From Prevotella sp. P6B1 (GTDB lineage Bacteria; Bacteroidota; Bacteroidia; Bacteroidales; Bacteroidaceae), in the NCBI RefSeq assembly GCF_000702825.1, contig NZ_JNKF01000010.1:62001-126000 (forward strand): 64,000 bases of DNA, in the 5' to 3' direction. The notes below the pieces were generated by a model that was not told the origin of the DNA, searched no databases, and was given only the letters and a program-made list of their open reading frames with translations. Every line of letters starts with the position of its first letter. The stretch's first letter is position 1. Of the stretch, positions 35,603 through 44,655 are shown piece after piece. The translations under genes were made by a program, and so were the position numbers.

Positions 35603-35663
35603 AAATTTTATATTCTTTAACCTAAAAAGAATTGTGTGCGCGCAAAATATTGCCAATCGTCAC

Positions 35664-35693
35664 TTGTCTATTCAAGAATAATTAGTATCTTTG
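35664..35693 (+). promoter_or_regulatory. pckA promoter
   Basis: TTG (35664-35666), 19 bp, TATCTTTG (35686-35693), followed by GCAG. Confidence 0.75.
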
Positions 35694-35755
35694 CAGCGCA
35701 TTTTTAAAAATATCTTTTAAAGGATAATATTTACATTTAAAAATAGATTAGTAAT

Positions 35756-37369
35756 ATGGCAAAGTTAGATTTGACTCAGTATGGCATCACTGGTTCAACC
35801 GTGATTGCACACAATCCATCGTATGAGACTCTGTTTGCAGAGGAGACAAAGGCTGGACTCGAGGGTTTCGACAAGGGCGTAAACACCGAGCTCAACGCTG
35901 TAAACGTAATGACTGGTATCTACACCGGCCGTTCACCTAAGGACAAGTACATCGTAAAGGATGCACAGAGCGAGGATAAGGTATGGTGGACCACTGAGGA
36001 ATACAAGAACGACAACCACCCCATGAGCGAGGAGGTTTGGAAGCAGGTTAAGGACATCGCTATCAAGGAGCTTTCTAACAAGAACCTCTATGTAGTTGAT
36101 GCTTTCTGCGGTGCTAACGAGGCTACACGTCTGGCTGTTCGCTTCATCGTTGAGGTAGCATGGCAGGCACACTTCGTAACAAACATGTTCATCCAGCCTA
36201 CAGCTGAGGAGCTGGAGAAGTTCGAGCCTAACTTCGTTATCTATAACGCCTCTAAGGCTAAGGTTGAGAACTACAAGGAGCTGGGTCTGAACTCAGAGAC
36301 TTGTGTTGCCTTCAACACAACAAGCCGTGAGCAGTGCATCATCAACACATGGTACGGTGGTGAGATGAAGAAGGGTATGTTCTCAATGCAGAACTACTAT
36401 CTGCCTCTGCAGGGTATCGCTTCAATGCACTGCTCTGCTAACACCGATATGGAGGGTAAGAACACCGCTATCTTCTTCGGTCTGTCTGGTACAGGTAAGA
36501 CCACTCTGTCAACCGATCCAAAGCGTTTGCTGATTGGTGACGACGAGCACGGATGGGACGACGAGGGTGTATTCAACCTCGAGGGCGGTTGCTACGCTAA
36601 GGTTATCAACCTTGACAAGGAGAGCGAGCCCGACATCTACAACGCTATCCGCCGCGACGCTCTGCTCGAGAACGTAACAGTAGCTGAGGATGGTAAGATC
36701 GACTTCGCTGATAAGAGCGTTACCGAGAACACTCGTGTATCATATCCTATCAACCACATCGAAAAGATTGCCCAGAAGGTAAATGGCAAGAGTGCTGGTC
36801 CTGACGCTAAGAACGTTATCTTCCTGTCAGCTGACGCATTCGGTGTACTGCCCCCAGTATCTATTCTGACTCCTGAGCAGACCAAGTACTACTTCCTCTC
36901 TGGTTTCACAGCTAAGTTGGCTGGTACAGAGCGCGGTATCACAGAGCCCACTCCTACATTCTCTGCTTGCTTCGGCCAGGCATTCCTCGAGCTGCACCCA
37001 ACAAAGTATGCTGAGGAGCTGGTTAAGAAGATGGAGAAGAGCGGTGCTAAGGCATACCTCGTAAACACTGGTTGGAACGGTACTGGTAAGCGTATCTCTA
37101 TCCGCGATACTCGTGGTATCATCGACGCTATCCTGGGTGGTGCTATCCTGAGCGCTCCTACCAAGAAGATTCCTTTCTTCGACTTCGAGGTTCCCACACA
37201 GCTTGAGGGCGTAGACACCAACATCCTCGATCCTCGCGACACTTATGCTAACGCAGCAGAGTGGGAGGAGAAGGCTAAGGATTTGGCTGGCCGCTTCATC
37301 AAGAACTTCAAGAAGTACGAGGGCAACGAGGCTGGTAAGGCTCTGGTAGCTGCAGGTCCAAAGCTCTAA
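35756..37369 (+). CDS. pckA: Phosphoenolpyruvate carboxykinase (ATP)
   Basis: The 537-aa cytoplasmic enzyme interconverts oxaloacetate and PEP. In Bacteroidales it often runs as PEP carboxylation toward succinate. The kinase-1a loop [11 protein letters not shown], kinase-2 region [18 protein letters not shown], and early [11 protein letters not shown] identify the ATP-dependent family at standard length. Codon use is strongly biased, fitting high expression. The last 20 bases of the coding end are duplicated 62 bp downstream. Confidence 0.97.
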   Translation: MAKLDLTQYGITGSTVIAHNPSYETLFAEETKAGLEGFDKGVNTELNAVNVMTGIYTGRSPKDKYIVKDAQSEDKVWWTTEEYKNDNHPMSEEVWKQVKDIAIKELSNKNLYVVDAFCGANEATRLAVRFIVEVAWQAHFVTNMFIQPTAEELEKFEPNFVIYNASKAKVENYKELGLNSETCVAFNTTSREQCIINTWYGGEMKKGMFSMQNYYLPLQGIASMHCSANTDMEGKNTAIFFGLSGTGKTTLSTDPKRLLIGDDEHGWDDEGVFNLEGGCYAKVINLDKESEPDIYNAIRRDALLENVTVAEDGKIDFADKSVTENTRVSYPINHIEKIAQKVNGKSAGPDAKNVIFLSADAFGVLPPVSILTPEQTKYYFLSGFTAKLAGTERGITEPTPTFSACFGQAFLELHPTKYAEELVKKMEKSGAKAYLVNTGWNGTGKRISIRDTRGIIDAILGGAILSAPTKKIPFFDFEVPTQLEGVDTNILDPRDTYANAAEWEEKAKDLAGRFIKNFKKYEGNEAGKALVAAGPKL

Positions 37370-37432
37370 TGCTTAGGAGCGGAAGCAACTTCGCCCTATG
37401 CAGGGCAAAGATTGCAGGTCCAAAGCTCTAAT
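37351..37432 (+). repeat. 20-bp direct repeat of the pckA 3' end
   Basis: TGCAGGTCCAAAGCTCTAAT at 37351-37370 (last codons plus stop) recurs exactly at 37413-37432, with 42 bp between. Confidence 0.85.
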
Positions 37433-37469
37433 AGATAGTCATATAGATTATTTGACTTACATCAAAATA

Positions 37470-37500
37470 AAGGGCGATTTCTTCGGGAATCGCCCTTATT
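37470..37500 (+). terminator. pckA terminator
   Basis: Stem AAGGGCGATT/AATCGCCCTT (37470-37479 with 37488-37497), 8-nt loop, then ATTTTAATT. Confidence 0.88.
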
Positions 37501-37598
37501 TTAATTCCAAAAACCTAAACTAACTTAAAATCGGTCAAATTATGGCATATTTTCATTAATTATACACAGAAAATTTCTCATATTTGCAGAAATGTGCG

Positions 37599-37606
37599 TA
37601 AATTTG
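37599..37606 (+). promoter_or_regulatory. Promoter -7 element of the envelope gene cluster
   Basis: TAAATTTG followed by GCAGCC lies 34 bp before the first start codon; the -33 box is unclear. Confidence 0.65.
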
Positions 37607-37640
37607 CAGCCGAATTGTCATAATATAGAATATTGACTCA

Positions 37641-38777
37641 ATGAAAAGATATATTTCTACGCTCTGTATGATGCTGGCAGGCGCTCTTCTCATGACCTCA
37701 TGTCTGAAGAGTAGCGATGAAGACACCACCCAGTATTACAACGACACTGCCGTTGTCCTGTTTCAGTTGGCAACGGTGAATCGCTACGTTCAGACCACAT
37801 CAAAATCGGGTGCCGACTCCATCGCGAAGAAAACACTCTCAAATCCTGTGGTCTTCACCATCGATCAGGCAAAGCATCTGATCTATAATACAGACTCGCT
37901 GCCATCAGACTGCGACCTGCAACACGTTCTGGCAACTATCAACAGCAAGAACGCAGGCACTGTAGTAATTAACTATCCTGCAAGCGACGGTCAGGATTCG
38001 CTGCTCTATTACAGCAGCACTGACTCTATCAATTTCGAGAAGCTAAAGGAGTTACGCGTCTATTCACAGGATGGTGCTGGCTATCGTAGCTATCAGGTAA
38101 CCATCAATGTACACCACGCAGTAACAGACAAGATGATCTGGGAGCAGAAGACATTAGCCGATTTGCCCACAGACAGCCAAAAAGCAATCTGGGATGAGCA
38201 GGTTTCAAAAGCAGGCTTGAAGCAGTTGATCGGATATGGCACAGAAGAAGGCTATGCTTTTGGTAATGATGGCTTGCTGATGGTCAGCAAGGATCTAGGA
38301 GATACATGGACTGCCGATAAGCTCGACGACGATGCCAGTTGGTTGCCTACGGACAATATTGCATTTGTATCATGGCCTTTTGCCGCAAACGCCTCGACTG
38401 ATTACCAGTTGCTGGTAGGCACAAGCGACAAGAACAACAAAGCCTGCATCGTATGGCGCAAGATTGCAGAATATGCCGAGAACAGTCTGCCATCAAAATG
38501 GGTTCTTATACCGTTAGAAGATCACAACCAGTATTATCTGCCAAAGATGGAGAACATCAATCTGGTTTACTTCAACAATCAGGCACTTGCCATCGGAAGT
38601 GATCAGAAGATATATGTAAGTCGCGATCAGGGCATCACCTGGAAGACTTCTTCGAAATATACGTTGCCCGAAGGGCTGAACTCAAGCAATCTCAGTGCCA
38701 CAACCGACAAAGACGGATATCTCTGGTTAGTAGACAAGGATACCGATAAAGTTTGGCGAGGCCTGATCATAGAATAA
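37641..38777 (+). CDS. DUF6242-like lipoprotein with Asp-box propeller
   Basis: The 378-aa lipoprotein has a signal ending MTSC. An N-terminal beta domain (about 30-155) is followed by a propeller region with two exact Asp-box motifs, SKDLGDTW and SRDQGITW, as in sialidase-type propellers. I see no sialidase catalytic arginine triad, so binding is more likely than hydrolysis. It opens the uppS-bamA cluster and overlaps the next gene in TAATG. The family name is from memory; the function is unknown. Confidence 0.75.
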   Translation: MKRYISTLCMMLAGALLMTSCLKSSDEDTTQYYNDTAVVLFQLATVNRYVQTTSKSGADSIAKKTLSNPVVFTIDQAKHLIYNTDSLPSDCDLQHVLATINSKNAGTVVINYPASDGQDSLLYYSSTDSINFEKLKELRVYSQDGAGYRSYQVTINVHHAVTDKMIWEQKTLADLPTDSQKAIWDEQVSKAGLKQLIGYGTEEGYAFGNDGLLMVSKDLGDTWTADKLDDDASWLPTDNIAFVSWPFAANASTDYQLLVGTSDKNNKACIVWRKIAEYAENSLPSKWVLIPLEDHNQYYLPKMENINLVYFNNQALAIGSDQKIYVSRDQGITWKTSSKYTLPEGLNSSNLSATTDKDGYLWLVDKDTDKVWRGLIIE

Positions 38778-39445
38778 TGCAGAAAAGGCTATTGGCAATC
38801 ATCTTCATCATGGCCACAACGGTGGCTGCCAGTGCCCAGGACGAACCTGAGTACAAATTGGAGATAGGTGCCGGCATTGGACTGATAAGTTACGTAGGCG
38901 ACTACAACAGCAGTCTGATAAAAAATGAGCAGCCGTGGATGACGGTGATAGCCAAATATCGATTAGACCCGAGAGTGGCAATAGGTCTGAATATCGGTAC
39001 TGGCAAGATAAAAGGAGCAACAGAGGGCACCAACGCCTGGTATCCTATAACGACCTACGCGTTTGACCACCGCATCACAGAGGCCGACCTACGATTAGAA
39101 TACAACTTCTGGCCATATGGTACCGGCAACGAATACAGAGGTGCACAACGCCTGACACCGTTTATCACAGCTGGATTAGGAGCCACCATCTATGGTGGAC
39201 CTGAGAAGGGAGCCACAATGAACCTGCCCATAGGCGCAGGCGTGAAATATAAGATTGGTGACCGTTTGAACCTGATAGCAGAATGGGCCATGCGTTTTAC
39301 GCTGAGCGACAAGCTGGACGGCAGCAAAGACCCCTACGGCATTAAGAGTAGCGGGTTGTTTAAGAACACCGACTGCTACAGCGTACTCCAGATAGGTTTA
39401 AGCTATGACCTCTGGGAAAAATGCAAGACGTGTAACCAAGAGTAA
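38777..39445 (+). CDS. PorG-like outer-membrane beta-barrel protein (DUF6089 type)
   Basis: The protein is 222 aa. The ATG at 38777 shares a base with the preceding stop. The signal peptide ends ASAQ. Alternating-residue strands with glycine-rich turns (LEIGAGIGLISYVGDY, FITAGLGATIYGG, LIAEWAMRFTLSDKLDG) indicate a small 8-stranded barrel. In Bacteroidetes such proteins stand beside uppS and bamA; PorG is a type IX secretion component in Porphyromonas, but whether this protein serves secretion is not shown here. Confidence 0.8.
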   Translation: MQKRLLAIIFIMATTVAASAQDEPEYKLEIGAGIGLISYVGDYNSSLIKNEQPWMTVIAKYRLDPRVAIGLNIGTGKIKGATEGTNAWYPITTYAFDHRITEADLRLEYNFWPYGTGNEYRGAQRLTPFITAGLGATIYGGPEKGATMNLPIGAGVKYKIGDRLNLIAEWAMRFTLSDKLDGSKDPYGIKSSGLFKNTDCYSVLQIGLSYDLWEKCKTCNQE

Positions 39446-39472
39446 AAATTGAGAAAGTAAATATTGATATAT

Positions 39473-40231
39473 ATGAAGGAACTTTTAGACATGAACAGGA
39501 TTCCCCAGCACATTGCCATCATTATGGACGGCAACGGACGTTGGGCGATGGATCGCGGATTGGATCGTACTTTTGGCCATAAAGCCGGACTTGATAATCT
39601 GGAGCAAGTAACTACAGTATGTTCCAACCTCGGTGTAAAGTACCTGACGGTATACGCCTTCTCAATAGAGAACTTCAACAGACCTGCCTATGAGGTGGAG
39701 GCTCTGATGGGGCTGGTACTCAGTTTCTTCAAGATGCAGTTGTTCCATAATAACAACGTCAGCTTCCATGTAGTAGGCGATGTTGAAAGACTTCCACAGA
39801 GCGTACAGGACAAGCTGCGCTCTATGGTAGAAGAGACTGCCATGTACGATGGTATGGCAATGACCATCGCTATGCCCTATTCTTCAAAACAAGAGTTGGT
39901 TAACGTTTCAAAAACCATAGCTCGCAAGGTACAGAACGGAGAAATGAACATTGACGACATTACTGAAGATACCATCAGCGAGAACCTATGGACAAATTGG
40001 ATGCCCGACCCCGACCTGCTTATCCGTACTGGTGGCGAGGTGCGCATATCTAATTACCTGCTATGGCAGTGCGCGTATTCCGAGTTCTATTTCTGCGATT
40101 GCTACTGGCCCGATTTCTCGGAGGAAGAACTACATAAGGCCATCATCAGCTATCAGAATCGTCAGCGCAGATTCGGAAAGACCGAGGCTCAGATAGAAGC
40201 AGAAGCAGAAGAAGAAGTGAATAACAAATAG
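39473..40231 (+). CDS. uppS: Undecaprenyl diphosphate synthase (isoprenyl transferase)
   Basis: The 252-aa cis-prenyltransferase makes the C55 lipid carrier for peptidoglycan and other surface glycans. The motifs IMDGNGRWA (catalytic Asp), GHKAG, and TVYAFSIENFNRP are diagnostic, as is the C-terminal RTGGEVRISN/FLLWQ-type block. The ATG at 39473 is preferred over the in-frame TTG at 39464. Its 3' end and the following gap are built partly of a TGAATA-type short repeat. Confidence 0.95.
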   Translation: MKELLDMNRIPQHIAIIMDGNGRWAMDRGLDRTFGHKAGLDNLEQVTTVCSNLGVKYLTVYAFSIENFNRPAYEVEALMGLVLSFFKMQLFHNNNVSFHVVGDVERLPQSVQDKLRSMVEETAMYDGMAMTIAMPYSSKQELVNVSKTIARKVQNGEMNIDDITEDTISENLWTNWMPDPDLLIRTGGEVRISNYLLWQCAYSEFYFCDCYWPDFSEEELHKAIISYQNRQRRFGKTEAQIEAEAEEEVNNK

Positions 40232-40232
40232 T

Positions 40233-40348
40233 GATTAGTGAATAATTAAACAAAATGTTATATAATATAATAAGGTATATAGACGTGAAAAGCGAACTGA
40301 TGGTGAAAGTAGTAGTTTTACTATTCACTATTAACTGTTCACTATTCA
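40233..40348. repeat. Inverted heptamer repeats around the bamA start
   Basis: Before bamA: TGATTAG, TGAATAA. In the signal-peptide codons (40321-40348): CTATTCA, CTATTAA, CTGTTCA, CTATTCA, a 7-bp period. The cores TAGTGAATA (40236-40244) and TATTCACTA (40322-40330) are exact inverses and could pair in the mRNA. Confidence 0.6.
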
Positions 40349-42966
40349 CAGCTTTCGCTCAGGATAAGATCGTAAACCCCGACATTTCATATGCCGGTAC
40401 ACCTCGCTCATGCGAGATTGGCGGCATAGCCGTTAAAGGTGTAGAAGGATACGAAGATTATGTATTGGCCGGACTCTCAGGACTGACCGTAGGACAGGAA
40501 ATCGAGCTGCCAGGCAGCCAGATTACAGAGGCCGTTAAGCGCTACTGGCGCAACGGTCTGTTCTCAAAGGTACAGATAACCGCCGACTCAATCGTTGGCA
40601 ACAAGGTCTATCTCTGCATTCATCTGGGATTGCGCCCACGTATCAAGAACATCAACTACAACGGTATCAAGAAGGCAGAGCGCGAGGATATGGAGGCCAA
40701 GTTGGGAATGGTGAAAGGTATGAGCCTGACACGTAATATCATTGACCGCGCTAAGATTCTGGCTAAGAAATACTTCGATGAGAAGGGTTATAAGAATGCT
40801 GAAATCGAGATTATTCAGCACGAGGATGCCGCAGGACAGGTAACACTGGATGTAAACATCGACAAGAAAGCCAAGATGAAAGTACGCAATCTGGTTTTCG
40901 AGGGTAACGAGAAGCTTACCAGCAAGAAGATCAAAGGTTCGATGTTTGGCAAGGGTGCTTTCGGAAAGATTCACGAAGCAGGCAAACTAACCAATTTCTT
41001 CAAGGCCAAGAAGTTTACTGACGAGCGCTATAAAGAGGCTAAACAGGCTCTGATTGACAAGTATAATGAGCTGGGATTCCGCGATGCGACAATCATCGAG
41101 GACTCTGTTTATTCGTTCGACGACAAGCACGTCAATATCCTGGTAAAGATTGACGAAGGCGAAAAGTATTTCGTACGTAACATCACCTGGGTAGGAAACA
41201 CCGTCGTAACCACCGACTATCTGAATGCCGTATTGGGCATGAAGAAGGGTGACGTGTACAACCAGAAGCACATAGACAAACGACTGAAGGAAGATGAGGA
41301 TGCCGCAGGCAACTATTACTATAACAATGGTTACGTATTCTCGAACATCGATCCAGTAGAAGTCAACATTGACGGCGACTCTATCGATATAGAGATGCGC
41401 ATCACCGAGGGTCCACAGGCCCATTTGAACCACGTACGCATCTATGGTAATGACCGCTTGTATGAAGAGGTGGTTCGCCGCGAGTTGCGCACTAAGCCTG
41501 GCGACCTGTTCAACAAGGAAGCCCTGACCCGTTCAGTACGTGATATTGCCTCTATGGGATTCTTTGATCCTGAGAAGGTTGTTCCAGATATCAAGCCTAA
41601 CGTAGAGGATGGTACAGTTGACGTAAACTGGAAACTGGAGCAGAAGTCGAATGACCAGCTGGAGTTCTCGTTAGGATGGGGACAAACAGGTATCATCGGT
41701 AAGATTGGTATTAAATTCAACAACTTCTCTATCCGCAACCTGTTCGGTAAGAACAAGCTGCACCGCGGTATTCTGCCTTATGGTGACGGCGAGCAATTAG
41801 GATTCAGTTTCCAAACCAACGGTAGCTACTATAGCTCGCTGAGTGCTAATTATGGTACCAACTGGTTTGGCGGCAAGCGTCCTAACAGTCTTAACATAGG
41901 TGTGTTCTACTCTAAGCAGAGCGACATCTCGAGCTACTACCGCAATAACGCCTTCTACAACAACTACGCAATGTACAGCTACGGCTACGGCGGCTACAAC
42001 CCCTACTACTATAACTACGAGTCGATGCTTGATGACGACAAGACCATGACAGTATTCGGCGCATCACTTGGTTGGGGTAAGCGTCTGCGCTGGCCTGACG
42101 ACTACTTCCAGTTGTCTATGCAGCTCGGCTACTCACGCTACATGCTGCGCGACTGGAGCTACTTCTATATCCACAACGGTAACTGTAACAACATCAACCT
42201 GGGTCTGACCCTGAGTCGTACATCTACCGACAACCAGCTGTTCCCACGCCGCGGATCAGAGTTCATGGCTTCGGTAACCGTTACACCACCCTGGTCGCTC
42301 TTCGATAAGAAGGATTATAAGAACCTGGCCAAGAATTCTAACTCGGCTACCTACGAGGATGAATTGCAGGATGTTTACCGCTGGATTGAATATCACAAGT
42401 GGAAGTTTAAGAGCCGTACCTTTACAGCCCTCACCAACGGACAGAAGTGCTTTGTACTGATGACCCGTGTAGAGATGGGCCTGCTGGGCAGCTACAACAA
42501 TGATAAACGCTCGCCATTCGAGACCTTCTATGTGGGAGGTGACGGTATGAGTGGCTACTCTTACGGATACTCTGAGGAGACCATCGGACTGCGCGGTTAC
42601 GACAATGGTGCACTCTCCTACTCTTCGGCCTACGAGACCATGATGAAGGGCGGAACCATCTCGTCGTACAACTCATACGCTTATGACCGCTTTACCCTTG
42701 AGTTGCGCTATCCGTTCATGCTGGGTAACACCACTATCTACGGACTCGGATTCCTGGAGGCTGGTAACGCATGGGCTAATGCCAAAGACTTCAACCCATT
42801 CAAGATGAAGCGTTCGGCCGGTATCGGTGTTCGCATCTTCCTGCCAATGGTTGGACTGATGGGTATCGACTGGGCATATGGTTTCGACAATGTATACACC
42901 AGCCAGTACGGTGCTCAGAAGAAGGGTGGAAGCAACTTCCACTTCATCCTCGGTCAAGAGTTCTAA
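40300..42966 (+). CDS. bamA: Outer-membrane protein assembly factor BamA
   Basis: The protein is 888 aa from the ATG at 40300 (MVKVVVLLFTIN, signal ending AFAQ); an in-frame ATG at 40255 would add 15 residues with no obvious role. About five POTRA domains (e.g. PRIKNINYNGIKKAEREDM, HLNHVRIYGNDRLYEEVVRREL) lead to a 16-strand Omp85 barrel with the conserved IGLRGYDNG loop and a C-terminal Phe. It inserts beta-barrel proteins, including the SusC proteins of this window, into the outer membrane. The chaperone genes follow directly. Confidence 0.95.
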   Translation: MVKVVVLLFTINCSLFTAFAQDKIVNPDISYAGTPRSCEIGGIAVKGVEGYEDYVLAGLSGLTVGQEIELPGSQITEAVKRYWRNGLFSKVQITADSIVGNKVYLCIHLGLRPRIKNINYNGIKKAEREDMEAKLGMVKGMSLTRNIIDRAKILAKKYFDEKGYKNAEIEIIQHEDAAGQVTLDVNIDKKAKMKVRNLVFEGNEKLTSKKIKGSMFGKGAFGKIHEAGKLTNFFKAKKFTDERYKEAKQALIDKYNELGFRDATIIEDSVYSFDDKHVNILVKIDEGEKYFVRNITWVGNTVVTTDYLNAVLGMKKGDVYNQKHIDKRLKEDEDAAGNYYYNNGYVFSNIDPVEVNIDGDSIDIEMRITEGPQAHLNHVRIYGNDRLYEEVVRRELRTKPGDLFNKEALTRSVRDIASMGFFDPEKVVPDIKPNVEDGTVDVNWKLEQKSNDQLEFSLGWGQTGIIGKIGIKFNNFSIRNLFGKNKLHRGILPYGDGEQLGFSFQTNGSYYSSLSANYGTNWFGGKRPNSLNIGVFYSKQSDISSYYRNNAFYNNYAMYSYGYGGYNPYYYNYESMLDDDKTMTVFGASLGWGKRLRWPDDYFQLSMQLGYSRYMLRDWSYFYIHNGNCNNINLGLTLSRTSTDNQLFPRRGSEFMASVTVTPPWSLFDKKDYKNLAKNSNSATYEDELQDVYRWIEYHKWKFKSRTFTALTNGQKCFVLMTRVEMGLLGSYNNDKRSPFETFYVGGDGMSGYSYGYSEETIGLRGYDNGALSYSSAYETMMKGGTISSYNSYAYDRFTLELRYPFMLGNTTIYGLGFLEAGNAWANAKDFNPFKMKRSAGIGVRIFLPMVGLMGIDWAYGFDNVYTSQYGAQKKGGSNFHFILGQEF

Positions 42967-43037
42967 TGTAAGCAAAACTTTTAAACCTATTGATAGTTTT
43001 CACGTCAAAGTGATATAAAACTTAAAATAGAATGGTT

Positions 43038-43553
43038 ATGAAGAAACTGATTATTTGCGCACTCTGCGCCATCCTCGGATGGACAGCAGCTTCGGCTCAG
43101 AAGTATGCCGTGGTAGATATGGAGTATATCCTGAAGAACATTCCTGCCTACGAGCGTGCCAACGAACAGCTCGGTCAGGTGTCGAAACAGTGGCAGTCGG
43201 AGGTTGATGCCCTGAACACCGAGGCTCAGACACTTTATAAGAACTATCAGAAGGAAGTAGTATTCCTGTCGAAGGATCAGAAAAAAGCCAAACAGGACGC
43301 CATTGTTGAGAAGGAAAAGCAAGCTGCCGAACTGAAGAAGCACTACTTCGGTCCTGACGGAGAACTCTTCAAGAAGCGCACAGCGCTGATGTCGCCCATA
43401 CAGGACGAGGTCTATAACGCTATCAAAGACATTGCGGAACTGCGAGGCTACCAGCTGGTACTCGATCGCGCCAGCGACTCCAGTATCATATTCAGCTCTC
43501 CAAAGATAGATATCTCATCAGAGGTACTTCGCAAACTCGGATATTCGAATTGA
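43038..43553 (+). CDS. OmpH/Skp-family periplasmic chaperone, copy 1
   Basis: The 171-aa protein has a signal peptide (MKKLIICALCAILG, ending ASAQ) whose core is coded by the 9-nt repeat type seen at 16859. It has a short beta segment (KYAVVDMEYILKNIPAY), then a long lysine-rich coiled-coil and a C-terminal strand: the jellyfish trimer layout of Skp. It carries unfolded outer-membrane proteins to BamA, encoded upstream. ATG at 43032 is also possible. Confidence 0.9.
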   Translation: MKKLIICALCAILGWTAASAQKYAVVDMEYILKNIPAYERANEQLGQVSKQWQSEVDALNTEAQTLYKNYQKEVVFLSKDQKKAKQDAIVEKEKQAAELKKHYFGPDGELFKKRTALMSPIQDEVYNAIKDIAELRGYQLVLDRASDSSIIFSSPKIDISSEVLRKLGYSN

Positions 43554-43592
43554 TAATTAAAAGTAGAAATAATAATTAAAACCAATAAGAAA

Positions 43593-44096
43593 ATGAAAAA
43601 ATTGATTATCTGCGCTATTTGCGCAATCTGCGGTTTCGCAACCGCTAACGCACAGGGAAAGTTCGGCCATGTGAACACCCAGGAGATCATGCAGGCTATG
43701 CCGGAGTTTACAAAGGCTCAGAACGAGATCAAGGCCCTGCAGGACCAGTATGAAGCTGACCTAAAGAGCATGCAGGACGAACTGCAGAAGAAGGGCGAGG
43801 CTTTTGAGAAGGAGCAGGCTAACCTGCCAGAGAACATCAAGCAGCGTCGTCAGCAGGAGCTGCAGGATATGTACACAAAGATTCAGCAGAGCTATCAGGA
43901 CAACCAGCAGGCTCTGGGCAAGGCTTCTCAGGAGAAGATGCAGGCCATCCAGGGTAAGATTCTTGATGCCATCAAGGCTGTGGGACAGGCTGGTCAGTAC
44001 GTTTACATCATGGAGAACAACTCGCTTCCTTACATCAGCACAACTCTCTCTACCGATGTAACTGCTCAGGTAAAGGCCAAGTTAGGTCTGAAATAA
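43593..44096 (+). CDS. OmpH/Skp-family periplasmic chaperone, copy 2
   Basis: The protein is 167 aa with signal core ICAICAICG, coded by tandem ATCTGCG units, and cleavage after NAQ. GKFGHVNTQEIMQAMPEF is followed by a Gln/Lys-rich coiled-coil (about 45-120) and VYIMENNSLPYIS near the end. The role is as for copy 1. The gene lies 39 bp after it; the rich Gln content of the coil differs from copy 1. Confidence 0.9.
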   Translation: MKKLIICAICAICGFATANAQGKFGHVNTQEIMQAMPEFTKAQNEIKALQDQYEADLKSMQDELQKKGEAFEKEQANLPENIKQRRQQELQDMYTKIQQSYQDNQQALGKASQEKMQAIQGKILDAIKAVGQAGQYVYIMENNSLPYISTTLSTDVTAQVKAKLGLK

Positions 44097-44127
44097 TCCG
44101 TAAGTCAAATCTCAAAAAACAAGCAAC

Positions 44128-44655
44128 ATGAAAAGATTCCTCGTACTTCTTGTGGCATTTGTATCGCTCTCTGCTTTTGCTCAGGACGTAGCCACTCCAT
44201 CAAGTTCAATCAAGTTTGGCTATCTCAGCTATAAGGCTGCCATCCAGTCGATGCCCGACTATTCGCTGGTTCAGCAGCAGATGATAGAGCTGAAGGCAAA
44301 GTATCAGGCCGAGGCTAAGCGCGTAGAAGACGAATTCAACAGGAAGTACGAGGATTTCCTTGAAGGTCAGCGCGACTTCCCTAAGAGCATTCTGCAGAAG
44401 CGCCAAAGCGAGTTGCAAGAGTTAATGAACTATAACATCGCCTTCAAGAATAAGAGTCTCGAGCAGTTGGCACGCGATGAGGAGGCAGCTTATGCTCCTC
44501 TCTACGACAAGCTGAACGAGGTTCTGGCAGCTATCGGACAGGAACAGGGCTATGCCTTTATCCTTGACACTGACGTAAAGGCTCTGCCTTTCATCAACCC
44601 CGCTATGGGCGAAGATATCAATCAGGCTGTAAAGAATGCGCTCACTGCCGAGTAA
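44128..44655 (+). CDS. OmpH/Skp-family periplasmic chaperone, copy 3
   Basis: The protein is 175 aa with signal peptide ending AFAQ. It has the same fold order (IKFGYLSYKAAIQSMPDY, coiled-coil, YAFILDTDVKALPFINPAMG). Its signal peptide is not built from the 9-nt repeat. The last 20 bp overlap the murI start, so murI translation may be coupled to it. Confidence 0.9.
   Translation: MKRFLVLLVAFVSLSAFAQDVATPSSSIKFGYLSYKAAIQSMPDYSLVQQQMIELKAKYQAEAKRVEDEFNRKYEDFLEGQRDFPKSILQKRQSELQELMNYNIAFKNKSLEQLARDEEAAYAPLYDKLNEVLAAIGQEQGYAFILDTDVKALPFINPAMGEDINQAVKNALTAE

Noticed and set aside
37641..38777. Sialidase, because of two Asp-box motifs
   Set aside because: No arginine triad, FRIP motif or Tyr/Glu nucleophile pair is seen; Asp-boxes also occur in non-catalytic propellers.
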